Source: Rhododendron vialii (lineage: Eukaryota > Streptophyta > Magnoliopsida > Ericales > Ericaceae). From it: a DNA stretch of 64,000 bases. Positions 22,311 through 33,757 of the stretch are shown here, in pieces; within the stretch, counting starts at the first letter, position 1, and each line of letters opens with the position of its first letter. The DNA lies in NCBI RefSeq assembly GCF_030253575.1, contig NC_080569.1, positions 1,570,001 through 1,634,000 on the forward strand, written 5' to 3'. A program made the position numbers and the translations under genes. The notes beneath the pieces were generated by a model. The model had not been told where the DNA came from, searched no databases, and worked only from the letters and a program-made list of their open reading frames with translations.

Positions 22311-23640
22311 CTTGTATGAATGTTAGTTTAACGCATCCATTTGACTGAACTTTTAGTTTTTCCTTGCATCACTGTTTTCTCTGGTTCCTGCCAGGGGAGT
22401 TTTGAGCCTTCTTTGGAAAAGCTATCCTTTCTCTTAGCCTTATTTGTAGTGTGAGTTTGGACAGTGGTAAAGGAATGTTTCTGCAATTTATGCTCGGACG
22501 AATTATTCTTTGGACCAGCTCCAGTTCAATTCTCATTCGCCTTGAAAAATGCAAAATTAGTTTTAGTTCATTAAGTATGAGCATTGTTACAAATACAGAT
22601 GTCCAAATGAAAATGCGTCTTGAATGGTTCGATGCACATAAGTTCCACACGATCCATATAAAATTCACTCTTTCAACAGCTCTAGATCTTGACATATCAG
22701 TGTCAAGATATGTTCCGGACACCTGCGTTTTAAAGTATTTTCTAATTTCACATTGTTTCTCCACTCATCTATTTTGAGACGTCCCCAATGTTTGTTTAAG
22801 TCTTCTGTACAAACCTTTTTCATTGTCCCTTCTTTGCAAGTGGAATGTCAATCAAGTAGTAGGCATCATGTACTTTCTATGCACTTGATAGAGATTTAAG
22901 ATTCACTCATTAAGACTAACAATGCTGACTTTCCCTGAGAAAAAAAAATCCCTCCTTTCGTTATGTAGCAAATAAACTCTAACTCTGTCTTGGGGTGATA
23001 AACGAGCTGAACAATATTGGGTAATCAAGCTTGGTTTAAATATTTAACGAGTTTTTAAAAAATGTTCAAAATTAGCATGTTTATGAAATGCGCAGATTTC
23101 AAATGAGCTTTAATCAAACCGAACACAAGTTGATCACGAGTAACTTGAGTTTTTTTACATCATAAGCCGAACAAGTTAAGTAATAGCTTCTTTGAGCTCT
23201 GTATGAGATTTTAAGGAGCTTTACAAAATGTTCAAGCTAATTTTTTTTGTATAATAAATACTCCTATATGTTTTTTTAGTGGAAGAATAAAAAAAACTTC
23301 AATGATGATAATAAAAATTACTACAACCTACTGTGTGTATTTAATACAATTAATAAAGACAAGATTAATAAAAATTACTACAACCTACTGTGTGTATTTA
23401 ATACAATTAATAAAGACAAGATAAATAAATAATAAAGAGACCTTAAGAAAGTTTTTAATAATCGAACTCGAAATCAAGTAACTTGAATCGTTCCGCGGCT
23501 CTTGGCTATGTCGACCTCATTAGTGTGGTCAGCGGTCGGGTCCGGATTACCGTTTAAAACCACCAAAATCCAAACCCGGTGACAAATTGATACTATCAGC
23601 CGATACGGGTTCAACAACAGCTACTCCTTTTCCCAGCTTG
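22311..23640. other. Spacer between units E and F
   Basis: Non-coding. 22790-23170 is repeated at 25320-25760 after F, which fixes the unit boundary. A near-perfect 57-bp tandem duplication starts near 23310 (TAATAAAAATTACTACAACC, second copy near 23368). The open frames here show no family resemblance. Confidence 0.5.
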
Positions 23641-23774
23641 TCACTGCACAGCTTTCCGCCGATGAAGAAGCACGACCTTTCAAGATAAGTTTTCCAGGGC
23701 CACAGATCGAGAAATCCCAGTAACTTGCAAGGTAAAGTTGAGCTCTTCTCTTCTCCACTCTACCATCGGCAACT

Positions 23775-25040
23775 ATGCCCTCTGCGCTTCATAGTATGAA
23801 ACTTGTCCAAATCAAGAAGACGGTAGTATATTCAATACCCCCACTTGTTTTCCTCCACACCAGGCCATTGTTTCTCAGACCCATTTCCTTAGTCCCACTC
23901 TGTAGCCTTACAATCTCACGTGGGACTGATTTGTCTCCGGCAACTCTAACTAAATCCACTTCGTCAAATGGAAATTCCTATGTTGTCGCCTACCTCATAG
24001 ACTCTTGTGGGTTGTCACCAGAAGGTGCTATTTCTGCTTTTAAGAAGTTAGAATTTGATACCAGAGAGAGACAAGACTCCGTGTTCGATGTATTTAGAAC
24101 CAGAGAAAGACCAGACTCCGTGCTTGACCTATTTAGAACCTATGGATTTACAGAGACCCAGATTTCCAAGCTTGTGCGGAAGCGACCAAAGCTGCTTTTA
24201 GCCGATCCTAAGAAAACCCTTTTGCCCAAACTCTGAGTATTTTTGGACCTTTGGTATTTCAAGATCTGACCTTGCAAGAATTCTTTCTGGACCCCAGTCA
24301 TCTTTGGAAGAAGCTTAGGGAATCACATCATACCTTCCTATAATTTCCTAAAGCCTGTGCTTCAATCTGATAAAAAGGTGCTCTGTGCCATGAATACCAC
24401 GTCATGGAAGCTTTCGGCGGATTATACAAAACATGTAGTTCCAAATCTTGCTGTTTTGAGGGAATTTAAAGTGCCCAAATCGAGTATTGGATTGTTATTT
24501 GCTAATCCTGCCTCTGTATTGAAAAAGCATGAGCAGTTTAAGGAAATGGTTAACATGGTAAAGGAGATGGGGTTCGAACCTTCTAAATCGACATTTGTGC
24601 TAGCGTTGCATGCCATTTCAGGGAAGGGTAACAACTCCATTTGGGATCGATGCTATGAATCATATGGGAAGTGGGGTTGGTCCAAGGATGAGATTCTCTC
24701 GGCATTCAAGAAGCAACCACAATGTATGGTTCTGTCGGAGAAGAAGATTGCAAGAGTAATGGACTTCCTTGTGAACAAGATGGGGCGGCATTCCAAATCC
24801 ATTGCAAATTATCCTACAATTATGCTTCTGAGCTTGGAAAAGATGATTGCCCCGAGGTGCTTGGTTATTCAAGTCTTATTATCGAAGGGCTTGCTCAAGA
24901 AAGATTTGAGCTTGAGTACGATAATGACGCCACCGGAGAAGTGGTTCTTGGGTAGGTATGTGATTAGATATGAAAAGGAAGTTCCTCAACTATTGAGTGT
25001 ATATGAAAGAAAGGTGGATGTTCTGGATGTTATAAATTGA
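23775..25040 (+). pseudogene. mTERF-family gene F (frame broken)
   Basis: A full-length copy of the E/G/H type. ATG at 23775 (MPSALHSMKLVQIKKTVVYS) is in the family position with an intact transit-peptide-like region. An in-frame 39-bp tandem duplication (about 24062-24139) repeats TRERQDSVFDVFR as TRERPDSVLDLFR. One extra base at CCCAAACTCTGAG (about 24230-24236) creates a stop, and one missing base about 50 bp later (near 24286) restores the frame. The remaining 227 residues (from 24357) are open and contain all C-terminal repeats (CYESYGKWGWSKDEILSAFK, RYEKEVPQLLSVYERK). Only these two indels disable it, so it is a young pseudogene or a null allele. It lacks the trailing remnants seen after E, G and H. 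Confidence 0.85.
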
Positions 25041-26290
25041 ACAGCGATGGGTAAAATTTTGAAGCAAATTTGCTTTTTCCCAACTCGTGGTTACTAATTA
25101 ATTTTCAGTGCTTCGTTGTATTATGACTTGGATTTATGTCTCTGCTATTCTAGGACTCTGATTTTAACGGTTATCTTTGGGCGAAACAAAACAACATTGT
25201 TCACCTTTACTGTTTATACTGTTGCTCTCGAGTTGGTAAATGGATTGCAAAATGTCTCAGGTGCTACTACAGCCTGTTGTTGAAGATACTCCTTAGATTG
25301 TTACTTTGTTATTTTCTCTTATTTTTCTTCACAAACAGAACGGGAAACTTTTTTAATTGTCCATTCTTTGCAATTGGAATGGTAATCAAGTGGTAGGCAA
25401 AATGTACTTCCATACATTTGGAAGAAATTCAAATTTTACTAACTAAGACCAACAATACTTTCACCGAGAAAAAGAAAATCCCTTGTTTCGTTATGTAGCA
25501 AACAACCCCTAACTCTGCCTAGGGGTGATAAACAAGACGAACAGTGGGTAATCAATCTTGATTTAAATATTTAACGAGTTTTAAAAATGCGTTCAACCTT
25601 AGCTTGTTTATGAGATGAGCCAATTTCAAATGAGTTTTAATTGAATCGAACACAAGCTGATCACGAGTAACTTGAGGTTTTTTTATACATTATAAGCCGT
25701 ACGAGTTAAGTAATAACTTATTCGAGCTTGGTATGAGATTTTAACGAGCTTTAAAAAATGTTAAACCTAATTTTATATTTCTATAATAAATTTTGTTTTA
25801 GTGAAAGAGTAATACAACTCATCTTACGTATTAAATATAAATGAAAAAACCTATCGCACATGAGTGAGACAATTGAAACAAATAATGAATTGATCTTAAA
25901 CAAGCAAATTCGACTTCATTAGCGTGGTCGGTGCTCGGGTCTTCATGCAAGCTCGGTTCAACACGGTTCATTAAGAGTGACTCGATTTGATTAAAGGGGC
26001 TCGTTTAGTGAATGACTCAGCTCGATAAAATAAGAGCTCGGCTCGAGCTCTAATTTTTGGCCGTTTAGTAAATGAGCCGAGCTCGCGCTCGAAAAGCTCG
26101 GCTCGGCTCGTTTACAGCCCTACCAGTGAATCGTGAGAAACTGATATACGTATCAGGCAACCCAGAATACGGGTCCAACCACAGGTATTCCTTTCCAGCT
26201 CGTCACAGCACATCTATCCGCCGATGAAAGAAGCACGACCTTTCAAGATAACATTGTAGCCTCCAGGCCACAGATTGAGAAATCCCAGTT
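25041..26290. other. Spacer between F and G
   Basis: 25180-25290 matches the tail of unit G (30920-31045: ACAAAACAACATTGTTCACC and GAGTTGGTAAAT). 25320-25760 matches the spacer after unit E. The right part holds the hAT-like remnant listed separately. No coding exon is seen. Confidence 0.5.
25519..26124. mobile_element. hAT-like remnant with GAGCTCGGCTCG end
   Basis: The right end reads GGCTCGGCTCGTTTACAGCC and the left end TAGGGGTGATAAACAAGACG. Read inward, both begin TAGGGSTG-like and then AAAC, as in common plant hAT derivatives. A related but shorter copy of the left part lies at about 22995. No clean 8-bp target duplication was found, so the borders are tentative. Confidence 0.4.
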
Positions 26291-26341
26291 ACTTACACTA
26301 GCACGGTGAGTTCTCCTATTCTCCACTCTACCATCGGAAAT

Positions 26342-27565
26342 ATGCTTTCTGCACTTCTTAATGTCAAACGGGTCCCAATCCAGAAGATTGTAATATATTC
26401 AACACCCCTGCTTGTTTTCCTCCGCACCAGGCCATTGTTTCTCAGACCGATTTCCTCAGTCCCACTCTGTAGCCTTGCAATCTCACGTGGGACTGATTTG
26501 TCTCCGGCAACTTTAACTAAATCCACTTTGCCAAAAGGAGATTCCTATGTTGTCTCCTACCTCATAGATTCATGTGGGTTGTCACCAGAAAATGCTATCT
26601 CTGCTTCTAAGAAGTTGGAATTTGAAACCCCAGAGAGACCAGACTCTGTGCTTGACCTACTTAGAACCTATGGATTTACAGAAACCCAGATTTCCAAGCT
26701 TGTGGGGAAACGACCAAGGCTGCTTGTAGCTGATCCTGAGAAAATCCTTTTGCCCAAACTCGAGTTTTTTCAGACCTTGGATGTTTCAAGATCTGACCTT
26801 GCAAGAATTCTTTCTGGATCCCCAATCATCTTTGGAAGAAGCTTAGAGAATCACATCATACCTTCCTACAATTTCCTTAAGTCTGTGCTTCAATCAGATA
26901 AGAAGGTGCTTTCTGCCATGAAGCACACGTCATGGAATGTTTCGGCAGATTATACGACATTTGGTGTTCCAAATCTCGCTATTTTGAGGGAATTTGAAGT
27001 GCCCGAATCGAGTATTGGGTTTTTATTGGCGCATCACCCTGAGGCTATATTGAAAAAGCATGAGCAGTTTAAGGAAATTGTTAACATGGTTAAGGAGATG
27101 GGGTTCGAACCTTCTAAATTGTCATTTGTGCTAGCGGTGCATGCCTTTTCAGGGAAGGGTAACAACTCCATTTGGGATCGATGCTTTGAATCATATGGGA
27201 AGTGGGGTTGGTCAAAGGATGAGATTTTCTCGGCATTCAAGAAGCAACCACATTGTATGGTTCTGTCGGAGAAGAAGATTACAAGAGTAATGGACTTCCT
27301 TGTGAACAAGATGGGGTGGCATTCCAAAGACATTGCAAGATATCCTACAACTATGCTTTTTAGCTTGGAAAAGAGGATTGTCCCGAGGTGCTTGGTTATT
27401 CAAGTCTTAGTATCGAAGGGCTTGGTCAAGAAAGATTTAAGCTTGGGTTCAATAATATCGCGACGGGAGGAGTGTTTCTTGGAGAGGTTTGTGATTAGGT
27501 ATGAGAAGGAAGTTCCTCAACTATTGAGTGTATATGAAAGAAAGGTGGATGTTCTGGAGTTATAA
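26342..27565 (+). CDS. mTERF-family protein G (intact, 407 aa)
   Basis: Intact single-exon mTERF gene. The ATG at 26342 (MLSALLNVKRVPIQKIVIYS) is the family start; the frame is open upstream but has no ATG. The transit-peptide-like N-terminus (LLVFLRTRPLFLRPISSVPL) is followed by SYLIDSCGLSPENAISASKK, PDSVLDLLRTYGFTETQISK, KILLPKLEFFQTLDVSRSDL, LREFEVPESSIGFLLAHHPE, CFESYGKWGWSKDEIFSAFK, FLVNKMGWHSKDIARYPTTM and RYEKEVPQLLSVYERK. It is very close to F and H over the last 200 residues, so paralogue mis-mapping is likely in RNA data. It is followed by two decayed mTERF remnants. Confidence 0.92.
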   Translation: MLSALLNVKRVPIQKIVIYSTPLLVFLRTRPLFLRPISSVPLCSLAISRGTDLSPATLTKSTLPKGDSYVVSYLIDSCGLSPENAISASKKLEFETPERPDSVLDLLRTYGFTETQISKLVGKRPRLLVADPEKILLPKLEFFQTLDVSRSDLARILSGSPIIFGRSLENHIIPSYNFLKSVLQSDKKVLSAMKHTSWNVSADYTTFGVPNLAILREFEVPESSIGFLLAHHPEAILKKHEQFKEIVNMVKEMGFEPSKLSFVLAVHAFSGKGNNSIWDRCFESYGKWGWSKDEIFSAFKKQPHCMVLSEKKITRVMDFLVNKMGWHSKDIARYPTTMLFSLEKRIVPRCLVIQVLVSKGLVKKDLSLGSIISRREECFLERFVIRYEKEVPQLLSVYERKVDVLEL

Positions 27566-28204
27566 AATGAATAGCGATGGGGTAAAATTTCGAAGCAAAA
27601 TTGCTTTTTCCCAACTCGTGGTTACTAATTTGCAGGGCTTCGTTGTTATTCTAACTTGGATTGATGTCTGTGCTATTCTAGGACTCTTGATTTTAACGGT
27701 TATGTTTGGAAGGAGATGACTATTAACAAGGTTAAAGTTTGAACTCGTAAATTGTGTACTTTTGCACCATGTTTTGGGCTTAGTCACCTTTGCCCTTAGT
27801 TTAAGGCTTGTGTTACTGTTTTAGAGTAAATAAGTTCTGGTTTGTCTTCTTACCAACAAAAGAAAAAGTTCCAGTTTTTCTTCTTCAATTGTTTAATCTA
27901 ATTGGCATTTCGTCCTTCTAGAACAGATGAATTGAACTCGTGTCTTCAGTTTTGTTATCTTGAAAGGGTTTTAGGTCAGGGATGTGGTCGATATGGATTC
28001 AAAACTTCCATATAAGAAGCATGATCTGAAGTTTTTCCGATTCCTATCTGATTGACTATGCACTCCATGCTTGCTTGCTTTCGCTTTAATGGCACCTTAT
28101 CACAGTTTTTGTCTTGTTGATTTTTTTTTTATTCTAATACGAAATTTCATGTTAAAGCATTGTACATGTATACCCTGAAAATTTTGACCTAAAGATTTGT
28201 ATAC

Positions 28205-28440
28205 CATTTTTCGGAAGGGTAAAGAATCAATTTGGGATCAGTGCTGTGAAGCACATATGAAGTGCGGTTGGACAGGTTGATCTAAGGATGAGCATCCCAT
28301 GGCATTCAAAAAGCAACCACATTGTATGATACCGCCGGACAAGAAGATTATGAGAGCAATGGACTTCTTTCCAACAAGAGGGGTGGGCACTCTAAAGATA
28401 CTACAAGCAACCACATCGTTGGTACTCGGTTAGTACTTTA
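28205..28440 (+). pseudogene. mTERF remnant 1 in unit G
   Basis: A short decayed piece matching SIWDQCCEA-x-MKCGW, KDEHPMAFKKQPHCM and MRAMDFF of the E-H group, with frame breaks. It corresponds to the second half of remnant 1 after E and H; the first half is missing here. Confidence 0.7.
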
Positions 28441-28559
28441 GTCAATTATCTATTTCTGATTGGGTCAGTTGAAACAATGTTTGCTTTCTTCTCTACCGAC
28501 ACCTTGATTTCAATATGGTTCGCTTTTCAGTTCAAAGAAATCTTCTCATTTGTGTTTCC

Positions 28560-29225
28560 CAAAAATTGAGGTAGTATCAAAAAATCCAGGGCTAGTCAAA
28601 ACCCTCCTGATGAACTACGGGTTCCCACATCTCCGAACTTGTCAATGCGTACCCAAAGGTCCTTTTTTGTGATCCATGGAAAACCCTTTTGCCCAAACTC
28701 GAATTCTTTCATTCAATAGGCTTATTGCCCACGGACCTTCCAGGAATTATCTGTGCATCCCAAGTCTATTGTGCCGAAGCTTAGAAAAGCAGCTCATCCC
28801 TTGCTATAATTTCCTCACTAGTGTACTTTCATTTGATGAAAAGCGTAGTTTTAGGATTTTTAAGCAATATGCATGGAAAAGAAGATTCCCCCGCGAATAG
28901 TGGTGCTGAGAGGAGCAGGGGTGCCTCAGTCCATTATCTTGTGTATGCTGTATTGTTCCCCTACCACAGTGACTTATGAGTAATGAGAGTCAAAAATTTA
29001 AAGAAAGTTCCAATAAGGCTATTGGAATGGGGTTCAATCCAGTTAAAACGACATTCGTTTACGCAGTCCAAGTGTGGGATTGTGTCAAATGTGTGACTCA
29101 ACATTGGAGCTGGGATTGACGTTTTCCTGAGATTGGGTTTATCTAATGATATGATGGCGGCATTCAGATCACACCCGCCGTGTGTGTATTTTTCTGAGGG
29201 CAAAATTATGGAAACAATTGGAGGT
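28560..29225 (+). pseudogene. mTERF remnant 2 in unit G, 5' part
   Basis: It aligns with remnant 2 of unit E: FPHLRTCQCVPK-like start, WKTLLPKLEFFHSIGLLPTD, RSLEKQLIPCYNFLTSVLSF, VLRGAGVPQSIILCMLYCSP, and RLLEWGSIQLKRHSFTQSK-like repeats. The reading frame is interrupted several times. It is separated from its 3' part (30170-30475) by inserted DNA. At the place where unit E carries the RTE LINE, this copy reads straight through. Confidence 0.7.
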
Positions 29226-30165
29226 TGTTTGGTAAAGGTTTTAAGGGAGGTTTCTTGGGTAAAAGTGGGGATAGATAGATATAGATAGTGATTTAAAAAG
29301 TGCACTTCGAAGCCAGGTGTGGGTATGGGGCTTCAACATGTTGAAGCGAGGCGCGGGTGGCAAAGTGCCGGTGAGGCGCATGAAGCGCGCGTTTAATGAT
29401 CAACTCTAAGAAATATGTCTTTAATTAGAACTGTTCATTGTTTGAAGTCAATCTAACGCTGAATAAGATCGAAAGAGCTTTTAATGAGATCAAAGCACCC
29501 AATCATAGCTCTTATAAAATGCCCTAAATCCTATTACGTTTTCCACTGGCGCTTCTTCTACAAAACTACTACTCTGCATATTAGACCGCTAGTAGCCAAC
29601 TATTACTTCATCACTCAATTCACGTTTCTAATTTCTAAAGCTAAACATTCAAATATTAGTTTTTGATGGATGTGTAGTATGTTCTTTTGTTATTGTTTCC
29701 TTGTTTCATATATGGTCACTTGATGTCATGTATGATTATTGACATTCTACCTTTTGAACTTCAAAGTATGGTACTTGGCTTATTATGTATGTTGCTTTCA
29801 ATAATAGTTGTAATATTTGATGATATTGGGTCATTTTATCATTTGGTAAGGTACATTATACTCTAATTTTTATCAATGTGCGCTTCACTTCAGTAAGGCG
29901 CGCGTTTCACGCTTCGTCGCTTAAGGGCCCTTGTCACTTCGATGCCCTTCGGTCTTTGTAAAACACTGGACAGAGATGAGTAATAAGTGAAGAGAAAACT
30001 AATTGAAAACCGTGCACAGAGAGGGGGCGGTTTGGGGAACCACATGTGAAGCAAGCCCCAGTTTTCTAGTGGAAAATATGGGTTGACATCTTGCAATTGT
30101 TGCACTTCTTGAAAGCTGTCCAGACAGAGAGGAGGTGGTTCAGGGAATTCCAAGTGAAACAAGCC
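29226..30165. mobile_element. Inserted DNA splitting remnant 2 of unit G, probably hAT-like
   Basis: Between the two halves of the remnant lies sequence with AAGTGCACTTCGAAGCC near 29298 and an inverted CTTCGATGCCCTTCGG...TTTGTAAAACACT end near 29937-29965, with GGCGCG-rich subterminal words (29345-29395 and 29895-29925). This pattern fits hAT-type plant elements. From about 30010 to 30165 a 90-bp segment (GAGG-GGTTC-GGGAA-CC, CAAGCCC-AGTTTTCTAGTG) is duplicated in tandem. No target duplication is certain. Confidence 0.45.
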
Positions 30166-30476
30166 CAGTTTTCTAGTGCAAAATACGTGTTGGCATCTTC
30201 CAATAGTTGCCAGATATCTGCCTATGCTCTTCTACAATCTGGACAATCCCAAGGTGCAGGTTGGTTAAAATACTGCTGGAAAATGGCCTGTTCACGAAAG
30301 ATTTGAGCTCAGGTAGTATTTTACTATGCAGTGAAAATTGTTTCTTGGATAAGTTTGTGAAGAAATATCAGTATGATGTTGCTGGTCTGACTGACATTTA
30401 CTTGGGACAACATATATTCTGGAACCGATATTGGGATCTAAGACATGAAAAGAACCCAAAACTGTTCGCATGGTAG
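30166..30476 (+). pseudogene. mTERF remnant 2 in unit G, 3' part
   Basis: It contains a frame resembling ICLCSSTIWTIPRCRLVKIL, then ENCFLDKFVKKYQYDVAGL and a terminal RYWDLRHEKNPK. This is the C-terminal end of the second mTERF lineage, matching 22080-22290 in unit E and 36510-36770 in unit H. It is not functional alone. Confidence 0.7.
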
Positions 30477-30492
30477 TTTAACACATCAGTTT

Positions 30493-30682
30493 TTTTTTTT
30501 TTTTTGGGGTAATGCTTGGTGTCCCCGGTTCAGGGTTTTCAATTCTCTTTTGCCTGCAATTACATCTTCTTACGTAAGCATGTGAAACAGCTCTCAGGAA
30601 GGGACTATACGTGTTAGCCTAAGGTACGCACAAATTGACTCGAGACACTTTGCATTACCGGTAAAAAAAAAAAAAACAAATT
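30493..30682 (+). mobile_element. SINE-like insertion in unit G
   Basis: A segment of about 190 bp bordered by a T run (30491-30506) and an A run (30661-30675) is absent from the matching site in unit E (near 22335-22345). It contains a B-box-like GGTTCAGGGTTTTCAA and ends with AAGGTACGCACAAATTGACT and ACCGGT before the A run, similar to plant Au-type SINE 3' ends. GGTAATGC is also found inverted near both ends, so a MITE is an alternative. Confidence 0.45.
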
Positions 30683-31045
30683 AGTTTGACTGAACTTTAG
30701 TTTTTCCTTGGCATTACTGCTTTTGGTTGGCTTCTTTATGTTAAACGGGGCTCAAACTGGTTGTCATGTCAAATGGTGGTGGATGGTGCCTGGAACAGAC
30801 GGTCACAAAAGGGGATAGCAGCTCGGGTTATCACAATCGACGAGCCTCACCTTGGAAAATGCTCCCTCTTCACTCTATCAGCGACAGCAGCGGAAGCGAT
30901 CGCTTGATTGGAAGCAATTCGATGGGCAAAACAAAACAACATTGTTCACCTTACTGTTTAAACAGGAGCTCTCGAGTTGGTAAATACAGTGCAAAATGTC
31001 TCAAGTGCTTACTCATTCCTACGGCCTGTTATTGAAGATGCTTTG

Positions 31046-32395
31046 TACTTGCTTGGAACTTGGAGAGAGGAAGAGAAAAGAAGGGAAAGTTTAAAAAAAT
31101 TCCTTTCTCGAGAAAATGGCAAAACAAGGTTCTAGGAATAGTAAAAAAAATTCCTTACTTTTCTCTCATTTTCCTTCTTGATTATTTTCAAACTCTTCTT
31201 TTTCCTCACTTTCTATGTTCCAGACAGATTAAGTATTGGTATAATATATACGATGAATTTCGTATAAAAAAAATATCACTTTATTTGCATCATCCCCACT
31301 GTTGAAGCAAACACAACCGCTAAGCTTAACAACGTGTTTGGAAGTTGTGGAAAAGAGACTGAAAGAACGAGAAATTAATTAAAGTCGACAGCTTATGAAA
31401 AAATTAAGAAAGAATGTAATGCACTCAATACTTGATTTTGTTATTTTCTCTTTTTCTAGAACCAAATGGGAAAACGAGTCTACCCCTTTTAAAGGTTTTA
31501 GAATTTGGATTCTAATCATTATCTTATTTCTCTTCAATCATTATTCTCATTTTTTTTCTCTATTTCTCTCTAATTATTATTCCTATTTTCAATTATTACT
31601 CTATTTTTTTCTACACTTATTACCTACAAAATCCAAATCCAAAATCACAAAACGAACAGGGTCGGCTAATGTGTTGCTCTACTAAGTACTTTTAGAGCAT
31701 TTATTTTATTTTATTTTTATTTAAATTTTTTTGCGTTCGTTAATTTTGTGCATCATTTTTTGGTTTTTCGATTTGTCGCATCGAGACGAAACGGAAAATT
31801 AGAAAATTATGATTTTTATTCAAATATTTTGAAAAAACCAAAAGTCAAAAAAATGACTTTTTTCTTTTGTGCTTAAAATTGAATATTTTTAAAAATATTT
31901 AAGGCTCCGTTTGTTTGGGCGTAAATTTTTTTCCAGTAAAATGTTTTACTTATTTTCCGGTGTTTGATTGTGTAAAAAATGAGGAAAACATTTTACTTGT
32001 AAAATATTTTGCATTAATTGGATGAAAATGACTTACCCTTAAATCTTCCGTAAGTTATTTTCTAATATGAACCCGCTACCTTCTACAGCAATTCTCATTG
32101 CTTAGTTTCCCTCGATCATCAATTCTGACCGACGTTCAATTCCAATACTTTCAGATATCTTCACCGTTTAAACCTCCTCTAGATCTTTCTACAATATTTT
32201 ATTGATTTCTGAAAATATTGATTTCTGAAAATATCTTCAAGTGCCAACCAAACACTTGAAAATAAAAGTTTGAAGTTCATTTTCTGAAAAAACATTTTAC
32301 GAAAAACATTTTAAATTGCAGAACATTTTACATCGAAACAGAGCTAAGTAGTAAAATATTTGGGATACTTCCTTCGTGAAATAAAGGCAACCAAG
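31046..32395. other. Spacer between units G and H
   Basis: No gene. 31330-31680 has sequence in the style of the CACAAACCGAAC MITE family near 60836 (CTCATTTTTTTTCTCTAT, AATCCAAATCCAAAATCAC). The Harbinger-like MITE at 31903-32344 is listed separately. Confidence 0.45.
31903..32344. mobile_element. 442-bp PIF/Harbinger-like MITE upstream of mTERF H
   Basis: The ends GGCTCCGTTTG and CGAAACAGAGC are imperfect inverted repeats flanked by TAA on both sides (31900-31902 and 32345-32347), as expected for Harbinger-type elements. It ends about 200 bp before the start codon of H. Confidence 0.6.
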
Positions 32396-32542
32396 AAGGC
32401 GGAGTTCAACAACAGGTATACCCTTTATCCAGCTCGTCACAGCACAGCTTTCCACGGATGAAGATTCTAGCCTCCAGGGCCATAGATTGAGCAATCCCAA
32501 GCACAGTGAGTTTTCCTAATCTCCACTCTTCCATCGACAACT

Positions 32543-33757
32543 ATGCTTTCTGCACTTCTTATGAAGATCGTAATATATTCAGCACCGCCACTTGTTTTCC
32601 TCCACACCAAGCCATTGTTCCTCAGACCCATTTCCTCAGTCCCACTCATTAGCCTTACAAACTCACTTGGGTTGTATCCACAGACTGATTTGTCTCCTGC
32701 AACTTTAACTAAATCCACTGCGTCGAATGGAGAATCCTATGTTGTCTCCTACCTCATAGATTCATGTGGGTTGTCACCAGAAATTGCTATTTCTGCGTCT
32801 GAGAAGATAAATTTCAAAACCCCAGAAAGACCAGACTCCGTGCTTAACCTACTAAGTACTCATGGATTTACAAAAACCCAGATTTCCAAGCTTATGGGGA
32901 AACGACCGCATCTGCTTTTGGCCAATCCTGAGAAAACCATTCTGCCCAAACTCAAGTTTTTTCAGGCCTTAGGTGTTTCGAGACGTGACCTTGCAAGAAT
33001 TCTTTCTGGAGCCCCAACCATCTTGGAAAGAAGCTTAGAGAAGCAAATCATACCTTCCTACAATTTCCTAAAGTCTGTGCTTCGGTCAGATAAGAAGGTG
33101 GTGTCTGCCATGAAGCGCACGGCATGGGTTTTTTCAGTACATTATACGAGATTTCTTGTTCCAAATCTCGCTATTTTGAGGGAATTTGATGTGCCCGAAT
33201 CAAGTATTGGGTTGTTATTGGCTCATCACCCTGAGGCTTTAATGCAAAAGCATGAGCAGTTTAAGAAAATCGTCAACATGGTTAAGGAGATGGGGTTTGA
33301 ACCTTCTAAATCGACATTTGTGCTAGCGGTGCATGCCATTTCAGGGAAGGGTAACAACTCAATTTGGGATCGATGCTATGAATCATATGGGAAGTGGGGT
33401 TGGTCAAAGGATGAGATTCTCTCGGCATTCAAGAAGCAACCACATTGTATGGTTCTGTCAGAGACAAAGATTACACGAGTAATGGACTTCCTTGTGAACA
33501 CGATGGGGTGGCGTTCCAAAGACATTACAAGATATCCTGCAATTATGCTTTTTAGCTTGGAAAAGAGGATTGTCCCGAGGTGCTTGGTCTATCAAGTCTT
33601 GTCATCAAAGGGCTTGCTAACGAAAGATTTGAGCTTGAGTACGATATTGACGCCACGGGAGGAGTGTTTCTTGGAGAGGTTTGTGATTAGATATGAGAAG
33701 GAAGTTCCTCAACTAATGAAAACGTATCAAGGAAAGGTGGATATTCTGGAGTTATAA
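32543..33757 (+). CDS. mTERF-family protein H (intact, 404 aa)
   Basis: Intact single-exon gene starting at ATG 32543 (MLSALLMKIVIYSAPPLVFL). Relative to G the N-terminus lacks about seven residues. The transit-like region (LFLRPISSVPLISLTNSLGL) precedes the mTERF repeats: SYLIDSCGLSPEIAISASEK, PDSVLNLLSTHGFTKTQISK, KTILPKLKFFQALGVSRRDL, LREFDVPESSIGLLLAHHPE, CYESYGKWGWSKDEILSAFK, FLVNTMGWRSKDITRYPAIM and RYEKEVPQLMKTYQGK. Differences from E and G are concentrated in surface positions of repeats 2 to 5. It is followed by the most complete set of decayed remnants. It faces gene I, 4.4 kb away, in convergent orientation. Confidence 0.92.
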   Translation: MLSALLMKIVIYSAPPLVFLHTKPLFLRPISSVPLISLTNSLGLYPQTDLSPATLTKSTASNGESYVVSYLIDSCGLSPEIAISASEKINFKTPERPDSVLNLLSTHGFTKTQISKLMGKRPHLLLANPEKTILPKLKFFQALGVSRRDLARILSGAPTILERSLEKQIIPSYNFLKSVLRSDKKVVSAMKRTAWVFSVHYTRFLVPNLAILREFDVPESSIGLLLAHHPEALMQKHEQFKKIVNMVKEMGFEPSKSTFVLAVHAISGKGNNSIWDRCYESYGKWGWSKDEILSAFKKQPHCMVLSETKITRVMDFLVNTMGWRSKDITRYPAIMLFSLEKRIVPRCLVYQVLSSKGLLTKDLSLSTILTPREECFLERFVIRYEKEVPQLMKTYQGKVDILEL

